Below, one piece after another: positions 1-9,200 of a stretch of DNA of 64,000 nucleotides. The translations under genes were made by a program, and so were the position numbers. Every line of letters begins with the position of its first letter. Within the stretch, counting starts at the first letter, position 1. The stretch comes from Saccharopolyspora galaxeae. GTDB taxonomy: Bacteria; Actinomycetota; Actinomycetes; Mycobacteriales; Pseudonocardiaceae. The notes below the pieces were generated by a model, which saw only the letters and a list, made by a program, of their open reading frames with translations, made no database searches and was not told the DNA's origin. The stretch covers positions 575,121-639,120 of the forward strand of contig NZ_JADDUE010000002.1 of assembly GCF_016526145.1 (NCBI RefSeq), in the 5' to 3' direction.

Positions 1-492
1 TTCAACGAGGTCTTCCTGGACGGGGTGTTCGTGCCGGGCGAGCTGGTCGTGGGCGCGCCGGGCGGCGGCTGGCGGCTGGCGCGCACGACGCTGTCCAACG
101 AGCGCGTCGCGATGAGCGGCGGCTCGTCGCTTGGGCAGGAGGTCGAGCGGCTGCTCGCGCTGGCGGAAACCGCGCAGGAGCGGGTCGGGGCGCGGGTGGC
201 CGAAGGGCTCTCGGTGTCGCTGTTGCGGCTGCGGGGGACGTTGCGCAGCCTCAACGGCCAGGATCCGGGTGTTCAGTCCAGTGTGGAGAAGCTCGTCGGT
301 GTCCGGCACCGGCAGGAAGCCGCCGAGACCGCGCTCGAACTCCTCGGGACCGACGGTGCCGCGACCGACGGCGCCGCCGCGGAATCCGCGCACGAATTCC
401 TGCTCACCCGGTGCCTGAGCATCGCGGGCGGCACCACCCAGGTCCTGCGCACGGTGGCCGCCGAACGAATCCTCGGTCTCCCGCGGGCCTGA
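1..492 (+). CDS. Acyl-CoA dehydrogenase, C-terminal part (5' end outside window)
   Basis: The reading frame is open from base 1 to the TGA at 490-492, so only the last 163 residues are visible. They cover the end of the beta domain (FLDGVFVPGELV) and the C-terminal helical FAD-binding domain, with the family signature GGTTQVLRTVAAERILGLPR at the end. The family oxidises acyl-CoA to trans-2-enoyl-CoA with FAD. The gene lies just upstream of the igr-like cholesterol side-chain operon in the same direction, so a role in sterol side-chain beta-oxidation (FadE26/27/34 type) is likely but cannot be fixed from the fragment. A KstR-type box sits between it and the next gene, so that gene probably starts its own transcript. 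Confidence 0.85.
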   Translation, partial: FNEVFLDGVFVPGELVVGAPGGGWRLARTTLSNERVAMSGGSSLGQEVERLLALAETAQERVGARVAEGLSVSLLRLRGTLRSLNGQDPGVQSSVEKLVGVRHRQEAAETALELLGTDGAATDGAAAESAHEFLLTRCLSIAGGTTQVLRTVAAERILGLPRA

Positions 493-529
493 GCCGTGCT
501 TGCGGAACATCCCGCTCGACCGCTAGAAC

Positions 530-543
530 TAGAACAAGTTTCA
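530..543 (+). promoter_or_regulatory. KstR-type operator upstream of chsE1
   Basis: TAGAACAAGTTTCA fits the published KstR consensus TnnAACnnGTTnnA at every fixed position. KstR is the TetR repressor of sterol side-chain genes in mycobacteria and rhodococci, relieved by cholestenoyl-CoA thioesters. The site is 33 bases upstream of the GTG of chsE1, in an 83-base gap that is more AT-rich than its surroundings. The motif match is seen; KstR control is inferred from the identity of the operon. Confidence 0.7.
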
Positions 544-575
544 TTTGGGATGGCTGGACGAGGCGAGGAGCCGGT

Positions 576-1655
576 GTGGAGTTCGCGCTCGACGACACGC
601 AGCAATCCGTGCGGGACCTGGCGACCGAGGTGCTGAGCCGGGAGCGGGACCGCGAGCAGCCCGCCGATGCTGAAGCCGGTTCGCTGTGGAAGGCGATGGC
701 GGCGGCGGGCCTGCTCTCGCTGGCGGTGCCGGAACGGCTCGGCGGCGCGGGCCTCGGTCCGATGGCCACCGGCGTGCTGCTCACCGAAGTGGGCCGGTAT
801 GCGGCGCAAGTCCCCGCGCTGGCCACGCTGGCTCTCGGCGTGCTGCCGATCGCACGGCACGGCACGGAACAGCAGCAGGATCGCCTGCTGCGCGAAGCGG
901 ACTCCGGGCAGATCCTCACCGCCGCCGTGAACGAGCCCTCCGCCCCGCTGCCGCGCGCGCCGAAAACGTTGGCACGGCAGGAAAAGGACTCACTCGTGGT
1001 GTCCGGTACGAAGACGGACGTGCTGCACGCCGATTCGGCGCGGGAAATCCTCGTTCCGGTCACAGTGGACGGTGGCGGCACAGCGATCGCCGTCGTGCGG
1101 CCGGATGCGGCCGGGCTTTCGCGGGAAACCGGCCCGATGTCCGGCGGGCGAGCCTCGACGTTGCGGTTCGAGCAAGTGCGGGCCGAACGGCTCGGCGAAG
1201 ATCCCGGGGCCGTGGCGGACCTGTACCGCTGCGCACTAGCGGGCATGTGCGCGCTCGGCGACGGCGCGGTGGGCGGCGCGCTCGACCTGACCACCGAGCA
1301 CGTGCGCACCCGCACCCAGTTCGGCCGCCCGCTGGCCACTTTCCAAGCCGTGGCGGGGCAAACCGCCGACATCTACGTCACCGCGCGCACGCTGCACCTG
1401 GCGGCGCTGTCCGCGTGCTGGCGACTGGCCGAAGGCCGCGATGCCGACGACGACCTGGCCGTCGCGGCCCTGTGGCTCGCCGAGGAGGCACCGGCGGCCA
1501 TGCACGTGGCCCAACACCTGCACGGCGGCGTCGGGGTGGATTCGACCTACCCGTTGCACCGGCATTATTCGCTGGTCAAAGACTTGGCGCGGCTGGTGGG
1601 CGGCGCCGGCCACCGCGTCGACGCGCTCGCCGACCAGCTCGCGATGGAGTGCTGA
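576..1655 (+). CDS. chsE1: Acyl-CoA dehydrogenase, ChsE1/FadE28-like subunit
   Basis: A 359-residue acyl-CoA dehydrogenase that starts MEFALDDTQQSVRDLATEVL. GTG at 576 is chosen because GAGGAG ends 5 bases upstream; the open frame continues further up but has no Shine-Dalgarno site there. The protein is short and divergent, as expected for one half of the ChsE1-ChsE2 heterotetramer, in which each FAD site is built from both subunits. That enzyme dehydrogenates the 3-carbon side chain of 3-oxo-chol-4-ene-22-oyl-CoA-type intermediates. The identification rests mainly on gene order: chsE1-chsE2-chsH2-chsH1-ltp2 is the order of Rv3544c-Rv3540c. Its stop overlaps the next start (TGATG), so the two are translationally coupled. 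Confidence 0.8.
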   Translation: MEFALDDTQQSVRDLATEVLSRERDREQPADAEAGSLWKAMAAAGLLSLAVPERLGGAGLGPMATGVLLTEVGRYAAQVPALATLALGVLPIARHGTEQQQDRLLREADSGQILTAAVNEPSAPLPRAPKTLARQEKDSLVVSGTKTDVLHADSAREILVPVTVDGGGTAIAVVRPDAAGLSRETGPMSGGRASTLRFEQVRAERLGEDPGAVADLYRCALAGMCALGDGAVGGALDLTTEHVRTRTQFGRPLATFQAVAGQTADIYVTARTLHLAALSACWRLAEGRDADDDLAVAALWLAEEAPAAMHVAQHLHGGVGVDSTYPLHRHYSLVKDLARLVGGAGHRVDALADQLAMEC

Positions 1656-2827
1656 TGTTCATCGAATGCACCGAACAGCAGGAGGCGCTGCGCGCGCAGC
1701 TGCGCGAGTACTTCGCGGGCTTGATGTCGCCGGAAGAGCGCGCGGAGATGGCCGCCGACCGGCACAACGCGGTGTACCGCGAGGTCGTGCGGCGGATGGG
1801 CCGGGACGGCTGGCTCGGCGTCGGCTGGCCCGTCGAGTACGGCGGGCACGGGTTCGGCGACGTGGCCCAGCACATCTTCGCCAGCGAGGCGGCGCGCGCC
1901 GACATCCAGCTCCCGTCGGTCACGCTGCAAACGGTCGGGCCGACGCTGCTGGCCTACGGCACGCAGCAGCAGAAGGACCTGTTCCTGCCGAAGATCCTCG
2001 CCGGTGAAGTGCACTTCGCGATCGGCTACACCGAACCCGAAGCGGGCACCGACCTCGCGGCGCTGCGCACCTCGGCAGTGCGCGACGGGGACGGTTACCT
2101 GGTCAACGGCCAGAAGATCTTCACCACCGGCGCGCACGACGCCGACTACATCTGGCTGGCCTGCCGCACGGATCCGGAGGCGCCGAAGCACAAGGGCATC
2201 TCCATCCTCATCGTGGACACCTCGGACCCCGGCTACTCGTGGACGCCGATCATCACCTGCGACGGGGCGCACCACGTGAACGCGACGTACTTCAGCGACG
2301 TGCGGGTGCCCGCGTCGATGCTGGTGGGCGAGCAGGACCGCGGCTGGAAGCTGATCACCACGCAGCTCAACCACGAGCGGGTCATGCTCGGCCCGGCCGG
2401 GCGGATCGACGGGATGTGCGCCCGGGTGCGGGATTGGGCCGGCCGGCGCAGCGACCCGGACGGGACTCCGCTGCTGGACCTGCCGGACGTGCGTCGCGCG
2501 CTCGCCCGCGCGCACGCCTGCACGCGGGTCAACGAGTTGCTGAACTGGCAGGTCGCGGCCTCGTCGGCGGCAGGTCCGGTGCAGGTGGCGGACGCCTCGG
2601 CGACGAAGGTGTTCACCTCCGAGCGCATCCAGGTCCTCGGCCGCTCGCTCGAAGAGGTCGTCGCCCGCCACGGCGACGCCGCCGAGCCCGCGACCGCGGA
2701 CCTGCTGCGCTGGCTGGACGTGCAGGCCAAGCGGAACCTGGTGCTCACCTTCGGCGGCGGCGTCAACGAGGTCCAGCGGGAACTGATCGCCACGGCCGGG
2801 CTCGGGCTGCCCCGATCGCCGCGTTGA
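1655..2827 (+). CDS. chsE2: Acyl-CoA dehydrogenase, ChsE2/FadE29-like subunit
   Basis: A 390-residue acyl-CoA dehydrogenase beginning MFIECTEQQEALRAQLREYF, overlapping the stop of chsE1 by one base. It has the complete fold: an N-terminal helical domain, a central beta domain with the substrate/FAD segment IGYTEPEAGTDLAALRTSA, and a C-terminal helical domain ending in FGGGVNEVQRELIATAGLGLP. It is larger and better conserved than its partner, matching Mtb FadE29 in size. It is expected to pair with the upstream subunit to introduce the double bond in the sterol C3 side-chain CoA ester. chsH2 starts 16 bases downstream. Confidence 0.83.
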   Translation: MFIECTEQQEALRAQLREYFAGLMSPEERAEMAADRHNAVYREVVRRMGRDGWLGVGWPVEYGGHGFGDVAQHIFASEAARADIQLPSVTLQTVGPTLLAYGTQQQKDLFLPKILAGEVHFAIGYTEPEAGTDLAALRTSAVRDGDGYLVNGQKIFTTGAHDADYIWLACRTDPEAPKHKGISILIVDTSDPGYSWTPIITCDGAHHVNATYFSDVRVPASMLVGEQDRGWKLITTQLNHERVMLGPAGRIDGMCARVRDWAGRRSDPDGTPLLDLPDVRRALARAHACTRVNELLNWQVAASSAAGPVQVADASATKVFTSERIQVLGRSLEEVVARHGDAAEPATADLLRWLDVQAKRNLVLTFGGGVNEVQRELIATAGLGLPRSPR

Positions 2828-2843
2828 CCGGAGGGAGCACGCG

Positions 2844-3839
2844 ATGACCGTCGACACACCGCGAGAAGCGCTGGGCGAGGACGCCATTCCGGCGATCGCG
2901 GACCGGATCAAGCAAGCCGGGGAGTCCAGCAGCCGGGCCGCGCGCGACCCGGTGAACCTGCCGATGATCAACAACTGGGTGGAGGCGCTGGGCGACGGGA
3001 ACCCGGTGTACACCTCGGCGGAGCAGGCCGCCGCGTCCGTCCACGGTGGACTCGTCGCGCCGCCCGCGATGGCGCAGGTGTGGACGATGCCGGGACTGCG
3101 GCCGGTCCGGGACACCGACGATCCGCTCTACGCCATGATGGGCGCGCTCGACGAGCTCGGCTACACCTCCGTGGTCGCGACGAACTGCGAGCAGACCTAC
3201 CACCGCTACCTGCGCCACGGTGAGCAGGTCGCGGTGACCGCGCGGCTCGAATCGGTCGTCGGCCCGAAACGCACCGGACTGGGCGAAGGCTGGTTCGTCA
3301 CGACCCGCAACGTCTGGTACGTCGGCTCGGAGCCGGTGGCCGAGATGCTGTTCCGGGTGCTGAAATTCCGCCCACCGCAGCAGGAACAGGAACAGGAACC
3401 GCCGAAGCCGCAGTCGCAGCCCGCGCCGGGCGCGCAGATCCTGCCGCCCATCAACCGCGACACCGCGTACTTCTGGGAAGGCGCCGCCGAAGGCGAACTG
3501 CGCATCCAGCGCTGCGGCCAGTGCGGGCTGCTGCGGCACCCGCCCGGCCCGATGTGCCCGGAATGCGGCTCCACCGCCCGCAAGCACTTCGTCGCCTGCG
3601 GGCACGGCGAGGTCTACAGCTACGTGGTTCACCACCACCCGCCGATCCCCGGCAAAGAACTGCCGATCGTGATCGCGCTCGTCGAACTGGACGAGGGGGT
3701 GCGGATGCTGGGCGAGCTGCACGGCATCGATCCCGGCGAGGTGGCGGTGGGGCTGCGCGTCGAAGTCGGATTCCAGCGCTTGACCGAGGAGGTCACCATG
3801 CCGTTCTGGCGGCCGCGGCAGGACGGGGGTGCGGCATGA
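2844..3839 (+). CDS. chsH2: ChsH2-like hydratase: MaoC-like domain fused to DUF35 (zinc ribbon plus OB fold)
   Basis: 331 residues after a strong GGAGGG site. Residues about 15-180 are a MaoC-like hot-dog domain. A Gln/Pro-rich linker (about 178-198) leads to a DUF35 domain with a rubredoxin-like zinc ribbon (C224, C227, C238, C241) and an OB fold. This two-domain layout is that of Mtb ChsH2 (Rv3542c), whose MaoC half pairs with ChsH1 to hydrate the enoyl-CoA and whose DUF35 half binds Ltp2 so that hydration is linked to retro-aldol cleavage. The stop overlaps the next start (ATGA), fitting fixed stoichiometry with ChsH1. Confidence 0.87.
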   Translation: MTVDTPREALGEDAIPAIADRIKQAGESSSRAARDPVNLPMINNWVEALGDGNPVYTSAEQAAASVHGGLVAPPAMAQVWTMPGLRPVRDTDDPLYAMMGALDELGYTSVVATNCEQTYHRYLRHGEQVAVTARLESVVGPKRTGLGEGWFVTTRNVWYVGSEPVAEMLFRVLKFRPPQQEQEQEPPKPQSQPAPGAQILPPINRDTAYFWEGAAEGELRIQRCGQCGLLRHPPGPMCPECGSTARKHFVACGHGEVYSYVVHHHPPIPGKELPIVIALVELDEGVRMLGELHGIDPGEVAVGLRVEVGFQRLTEEVTMPFWRPRQDGGAA

Positions 3840-4276
3840 GCACGTTGCCCAGGACCCGGACGGCCGCAGAGGTGCAGGTGGGTGCGGCCCTGCCGGAGGA
3901 GAGCATCGAGGTCACGCCCACGTTCGTGGTCAGCACCGCACTGGCCACCAGGGACTTCCAGGACGTGCACCACGACCGCGACCTGGCCCATGCCAAGGGA
4001 TCGCAGGACATCTTCGTCAACATCCTCACCACCACCGGAATCGCGCAGCGGTACGTGACCGACTGGGCGGGACCGGAGGCGCTGGTGCGCGGTGTGTCGG
4101 TGAAGCTCGGGGTGCCTTGCTACGCCTACGACACGTTGACGTTGTTCGGGCAGGTCCTCGATCGCGTCGTCGAGGACGGCGAGACGCGGTTCTCGGTGGA
4201 AGTGCTCGGGCGCAACGGAACCGGTGAGCACGTGCGCGGAACGGTGCGGGTGGCCCTGCCGGAGGTGTCGGCGTGA
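3836..4276 (+). CDS. chsH1: ChsH1-like MaoC enoyl-CoA hydratase subunit
   Basis: A 146-residue single MaoC/hot-dog domain. It starts at the ATG overlapping the chsH2 stop. The catalytic Asp-x4-His dyad of the hydratase-2 fold is visible at D40 and H45 in RDFQDVHHDRD, the same spacing as the dyad described for Mtb ChsH1. It supplies the active site of the ChsH1-ChsH2 hydratase, which adds water across the C17-side-chain double bond. The GTGA overlap with ltp2 continues the chain of coupled starts. Confidence 0.85.
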   Translation: MSTLPRTRTAAEVQVGAALPEESIEVTPTFVVSTALATRDFQDVHHDRDLAHAKGSQDIFVNILTTTGIAQRYVTDWAGPEALVRGVSVKLGVPCYAYDTLTLFGQVLDRVVEDGETRFSVEVLGRNGTGEHVRGTVRVALPEVSA

Positions 4277-5442
4277 GCATTTCGGAACAGACCGCCATCG
4301 CGGGGATCGGCGCGACGGAGTTCTCCAAGGACTCCGGCCGCACCGAGCTCCAGCTCGCCGCCGAGGCCACCCGCGCAGCGCTGGCCGACGCGGGCCTCGA
4401 ACCGTCCGATGTGGACGGCATGGTGACGTTCACGATGGACAACAACACCGAGGTCGCCGTCGCGCGGGAACTCGGGGTGCCGGAGCTGAGCTTCTTCAGC
4501 CGGGTGCACTACGGCGGCGGAGCGGCTTGCGCGACGGTGCAGCAGGCCGCCATGGCCGTCGCGACCGGCATGGCCGAGGTCGTCGTGTGCTACCGGGCGT
4601 TCAACGAGCGCTCCGGGCAGCGGTTCGGGCAGGTGCAGTCCGGGCTGGCCGCCGCGCCGACCTCGACCGGCATCGACGCCGGGTGGAGCTACCCGGTCGG
4701 CCTGGGCACGCCGGGCGGGCAGGTGGCCATGTTCGCCCGCCGCTACATGCACGAATTCGGCGCCACGAGCGAGGATTTCGGCCGCGTCGCGGTCGTGGAC
4801 CGGCAGCACGCCGCGACGAACCCGAACGCCTGGTTCTACCAGCGCCCGATCACCCTGGCCGAGCACCAGGGCTCGCGGTGGGTCACCGAGCCGCTGCACC
4901 TGCTGGACTGCTGCCAGGAAAGCGACGGCGGCGTCGCGCTGGTGGTCGTCTCCGCCGAACGCGCCAAGGACCTGCCGAATCCTCCGGCGCTGGTCCGCGC
5001 CGCCGCGCAGGGCAGCAGCACCGACCAGTTCACGATGACCAGCTACTACCGCGACGACCTCACCGGCCTGCCGGAGATGGGGCTGGTCGCGCGGCAGCTG
5101 TGGCGGCAGGCCGGGGCCGGGCCGGAGGACATGCAGGTCGCCGTGCTCTACGACCACTTCACGCCGTTCGTGCTGGTGCAGCTGGAAGAACTCGGGTTCT
5201 GCGGGCGCGGGCAGGCGCGGCACTTCATCGCCGACGGCGGCATCGGCCTGGACGGCGCGCTGCCGGTCAACCCGCACGGCGGGCAGCTCGGCGAGGCGTA
5301 CATCCACGGCATGAACGGCATCGCCGAAGGTGTCCGGCAGATCCGCGGCACCGCGGCCAACCAGCTGCCCGAGGTGCACAACGCCCTGGTCACCGCCGGG
5401 ACCGGAGTACCCACCAGCGCACTGGTCCTGTCCGCGGCCTGA
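4273..5442 (+). CDS. ltp2: Ltp2-like thiolase-fold aldolase (sterol side-chain release)
   Basis: 389 residues, starting at a GTG that overlaps the chsH1 stop. It has the thiolase/lipid-transfer-protein fold but lacks a normal thiolase active site. Tyr293 (LYDHFTP) and Tyr343 (EAYIHGMN) lie one residue from the positions I recall as the catalytic tyrosines of Thermomonospora curvata Ltp2 (Tyr294 and Tyr344). Ltp2 with the DUF35 domain of ChsH2 splits the 17-hydroxy propionyl-CoA side chain into propionyl-CoA and the 17-keto steroid. This is the last gene of the operon; a hairpin and a long palindrome follow. Confidence 0.86.
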   Translation: MSISEQTAIAGIGATEFSKDSGRTELQLAAEATRAALADAGLEPSDVDGMVTFTMDNNTEVAVARELGVPELSFFSRVHYGGGAACATVQQAAMAVATGMAEVVVCYRAFNERSGQRFGQVQSGLAAAPTSTGIDAGWSYPVGLGTPGGQVAMFARRYMHEFGATSEDFGRVAVVDRQHAATNPNAWFYQRPITLAEHQGSRWVTEPLHLLDCCQESDGGVALVVVSAERAKDLPNPPALVRAAAQGSSTDQFTMTSYYRDDLTGLPEMGLVARQLWRQAGAGPEDMQVAVLYDHFTPFVLVQLEELGFCGRGQARHFIADGGIGLDGALPVNPHGGQLGEAYIHGMNGIAEGVRQIRGTAANQLPEVHNALVTAGTGVPTSALVLSAA

Positions 5443-5508
5443 CTCCCTGGCAACGAGCGCGGGACCGCTTCGCCCGAACGGATCGGGGCGATGGGCCCCT
5501 TCACTCCC

Positions 5509-5537
5509 TCGGGCGGGCTGCCGACACGCCCGCCCGA
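5509..5537 (+). terminator. Perfect 10-bp hairpin after ltp2
   Basis: TCGGGCGGGC (5509-5518) and GCCCGCCCGA (5528-5537) are exact inverted repeats around a 9-base loop, 67 bases after the ltp2 stop. No T-tract follows, as is common for actinobacterial intrinsic terminators. An outer arm TTCACTCC (5500-5507) can pair with GGAGTGAA (5554-5561), which also belongs to the next palindrome, so the two structures compete. Confidence 0.5.
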
Positions 5538-5554
5538 TATCGGCCCAGCGTGCG

Positions 5555-5605
5555 GAGTGAACGGAACTTTCGTCCCAATAGATTGGGCGAACAGTCCGTT
5601 CACTC
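5555..5605 (+). repeat. Palindromic intergenic element, copy A (bidirectional terminator candidate)
   Basis: A near-perfect inverted repeat of about 24-25 bases per arm around an AG centre. The outer arms read GAGTGAACGGA and TCCGTTCACTC, the inner arms CCCAAT and ATTGGG. It lies between the convergent ltp2 and TetR genes. Related copies lie at 25862-25914, 34284-34334 and 54185-54230, each downstream of a gene, and a half element occurs near 34368-34380. Confidence 0.8.
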
Positions 5606-5619
5606 GGTTCCGAAGCCGG

Positions 5620-6225
5620 TCAATCGGTTCCCGCGGTGGGCGGGCTCGGAGCGAGCGCGGCGATCCCGGCGGCGAGGTCGGCCGGGTCCGGGGCGGTGTC
5701 CGGGTCGATGAGCCATTGCAGGACGAAACCGTTGATCATCGCCAGCACCGCCGAGCCGACACCGCGCTGCTGCGCGGTCACTTCGCCGGAGTCGCCGAAG
5801 ATCAGCTTGGGCAGGTTGGCCCGCGCCTGCTCGTAAACGTCGATGAGCGCACCGCGGATCTCTTCGGAGTACTCGGCCTGGGCGAACGCCTGCACGCTCG
5901 CGACCACCATCTCGCGCTGCTCGGTGAGCGTCCGGTGGATTCCGCGCAGGAACCGCTCGAGCCGTTGCAGCGGTGCGTCCGAATCCACCTCCAGCACGGC
6001 CTGGTCCAGCTGCGACGTCCAGGCGCCGATCGCGTCCAGCATGGCGATGGTCAGCAGCGCGTCCTTGGAACCGAAGTGGTAGTTGACCGCGGCCAGGTTC
6101 GCGCCGGTCTCGGCGGCGATGTCGCGCGCGGTCGTCGCACCGAAACCCCGCGCGGTGATGCAGCGCTGCGCCCCGGCGATCAGCCGCCGCTTGGTTCCCG
6201 AGGAAGGCGCTCGATCCCCTGCCAT
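5620..6225 (-). CDS. TetR/AcrR family regulator
   Basis: 201 residues from the ATG at 6225, chosen because GGAGGG lies 7 bases upstream; the longer frame to 6291 has no such site. The N-terminal helix-turn-helix is clear (TTARDIAAETGANLAAVNYHF) and the rest is a helical ligand-binding domain. It converges on the sterol operon and stops before ileS, so its target is not evident. It does not resemble KstR closely enough to call it that. The ligand is unknown. Confidence 0.82.
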   Translation of the reverse strand: MAGDRAPSSGTKRRLIAGAQRCITARGFGATTARDIAAETGANLAAVNYHFGSKDALLTIAMLDAIGAWTSQLDQAVLEVDSDAPLQRLERFLRGIHRTLTEQREMVVASVQAFAQAEYSEEIRGALIDVYEQARANLPKLIFGDSGEVTAQQRGVGSAVLAMINGFVLQWLIDPDTAPDPADLAAGIAALAPSPPTAGTD

Positions 6226-6295
6226 GCGTGGACCCTCCGTTTCGCCGCTGGGCGGACCGTTCGTGCAGCGCGGGAACGGCCCGCCCGCCATCGGC

Positions 6296-9200
6296 TCAGA
6301 CCTTCGCGACCGCGACCTCGATCTTCTCGCCCGCGCCGACAGTGCCTGCGAATCCGTCCAGTTCCGCGTCGGTGAACTGCACCGAGTCCGCGAGCGTTTC
6401 GGTCGCCAGCGAGTCCCGGAACGCCCGCACCGACGCGAGCGTCTCCGCGGGCCCGGAGATCGTCAGCGCGATCCGGTCGGAGACGTCCAACCCGGCGTCC
6501 CGCCGCGCCTGCTGCACCACGCGGACGGCGTCGCGGGCCACGCCCTCGGCGGCCAGCTCCTCGCTGATCTCGGTGTCCAGCGCGATCGTCGTGCCCCGCT
6601 GGGACTCCACGGTCCAGCCGGTGCGCGGCACCTCGGTCAACGCGACCTCGTCCGGGGACAGCACCAGCGGCTCGCCGTCGAAGGTGATCGCGGCCTGCCC
6701 GGCGTTGCGGACGCCGTCGGCGATCTCCCGCGGGTCGGCCGCGTTGATCGCGTTCGCCACCTGCTGGGTCTGCTTGCCGAAGCGCTTGCCCAGCGCGCGG
6801 AAGTTCGGCTTCACCGAGACGTCCACGACGTCCCCGGCCGAGGACAGCGGCTGCAGGCTCTTGATGTTGAGCTCGGCGGCCACGTCGTCCAGCAGCTCCG
6901 GCGGCAGCTCGGTGCCCTCCGGCAGCCCGATCAGCGCGCGCTCGAGCGGTTGCCGGATCCGCACGTCACTGGCCTTGCGCGCGGCCCGGCCCGCTTCCAC
7001 CAGCGCGCGGGCGGAGTGCATCTGCTCGGACAGCACCGGGTCGGTCGGACCGGGCTGCGGCCACGCCGCCAAGTGCACCGACTCCGGCGCGTCCGGATCG
7101 CCGAGCCGCACGACGCGCTGCCAGACCTCCTCGGTGATGAACGGCACCACCGGAGCCAGCAGCCGCGTCACCACGTCCAGGCATTCGTAGAGCGTGACCA
7201 GCGCGTTCTGATCCGCGGCCCAGAACCGCTGGCGGGAGCGGCGCACGTACCAGTTGGACAGGTCGTCGATGAAGTCCATCAGCAACCGGCCGGCACCCGC
7301 GGTGTCGTACTCCTCCAGCCGCCGGTCGGTTTCCTGCGCCAGCGCGTGCACCTCGGCCAGCGCCCACCGGTCCATGATCGGGCGCTCCGGCGGCGGCGAA
7401 GCGCTGCTCGGCGACCATTCCGCGTGACTGGCGTAGAGGGTGAAGAACGACGCGACGTTCCAGTACGTCATGAGGATCTTGCGGGTGATCTCCTCCAGCG
7501 GTCCGTGCCCGATCCGCCGCGGCGACCACGGCGACCCGGAGCAGGCCATGAACCACCGCACGGTGTCCGCGCCGTGCCGGTCCATCAGCGGCAGCGGTTC
7601 GAGGATGTTGCCGAGGTGCTTGCTCATCTTCCGGCCGTCCTCGGCCAGGATGTGCCCGAGGCAGACCACGTTGCGGTACGACGAGCGGTCGAAGACCAGC
7701 GTGCCGATCGCCATCAGCGTGTAGAACCAGCCGCGGGTCTGGTCGATCGCCTCGCAGATGTAGTCCGCCGGGTAGCTGCGCTCGAACCGCTCCACGCTGC
7801 CCGGCACGTGCGGGTAGCCGAGCTGCGCGAACGGCATCGAGCCGGAGTCGAACCAGGCGTCGATCACCTCCGGCACCCGCTCGGCAGTACCGCCGCAGTC
7901 CGGGCACGGGAAGGTGATCTCGTCGATGTACGGCCGGTGCGGGTCCAGCTCGGACAGGTCCGAACCGGCCAGTTCGCCCAGTTCGGCGCGGGAACCGGGC
8001 ACCGTGACGTGCTCCGCGGCGCAGCGCCAGATCGGCAGCGGCGTGCCCCAGTAGCGGGTGCGCGACAGCGCCCAGTCGACGTTGTTGTCCAGCCAGTCCC
8101 CGTAGCGGCCGTGCTTGACGTGCTCCGGGTACCAGTTCGTCGCGTCGTTCTCCCGCTTGAGCGCGTCGCGCATCGCGGTCGTGCGGATGTACCAGGCCAG
8201 CTGCGCGTAGTACATCAGCGGCGTGTGGCAGCGCCAGCAGTGCGGGTAGGAGTGCTCGTACTGCATCGCGTGGAACAGCAGCCCGCGCTGCTTGAGGTCC
8301 TCGGTCAGCAGCGGATCGGCGTCCTTGAAGAACTTCCCGCCGACCAGCTCGATCGAGCCGGCGAAGTGCCCGTCCGGCTCGATCGGGTTCACCACCGGCA
8401 ACCCGTTCGCCTTGCACACCGCGAGGTCGTCCGCGCCGAACGCCGGAGCCTGGTGCACCAGCCCGGTGCCGTCGTCCATGGTCACGTAATCGGCGGGCAC
8501 CACGAAGTGCGCGCCGGGGATGTCCACCAGCTCGAACGGGCGCCGGTAGTGCAGCCCGACCAGCTCGCTGCCGGGCATCGTGGCCAGCTTCTCCGGCGCC
8601 TGCTCCCCGAACACCGCCTCGATCAGCGACTCGGCCACCACGAACGTGCCCTGCTCGGAACGCACCACCGCGTAGGTCGCCTCGGGGTGCACGGCGACCG
8701 CGGTGTTCGACACCAGCGTCCACGGGGTCGTCGTCCACACCAGCAGTTCGGCGCCGGCGTACCCGGCGAGTTCGTCGCGCAGCGGGAACCGGACGTAGAT
8801 CGACGGGTCGGTGACGGTCTCGTAGCCCTGCGCGAGCTCGTGATCGGACAGCGTCGTCCCGCAGCGCGGGCAGTACGGCGCTACCCGGTAGTCCTGGAAC
8901 AGGTGCCCGTTGCGGAAGATCCGCTGCAACGCCCACCACACGCTGTCCACGTATTCCGGCGACATCGTGCGGTACGGGTGCTCCAGGTCGATCCAGTAGC
9001 CCATCCGCTCGGTCACGGCCTCGAACTCGCCGACGTAGCGCTGCACCGATTCGCGGCAGCGGGCGTTGAACTCGGCCACGCCGTACTTCTCGATGTCCGG
9101 TTTCCCGGACAGCCCGAGTTCCTTCTCCACCGCCAGCTCCACCGGCAGCCCGTGGCAGTCCCAGCCCGCGCGGCGCGGCACCGAGTGGCCCTTCATCGTC

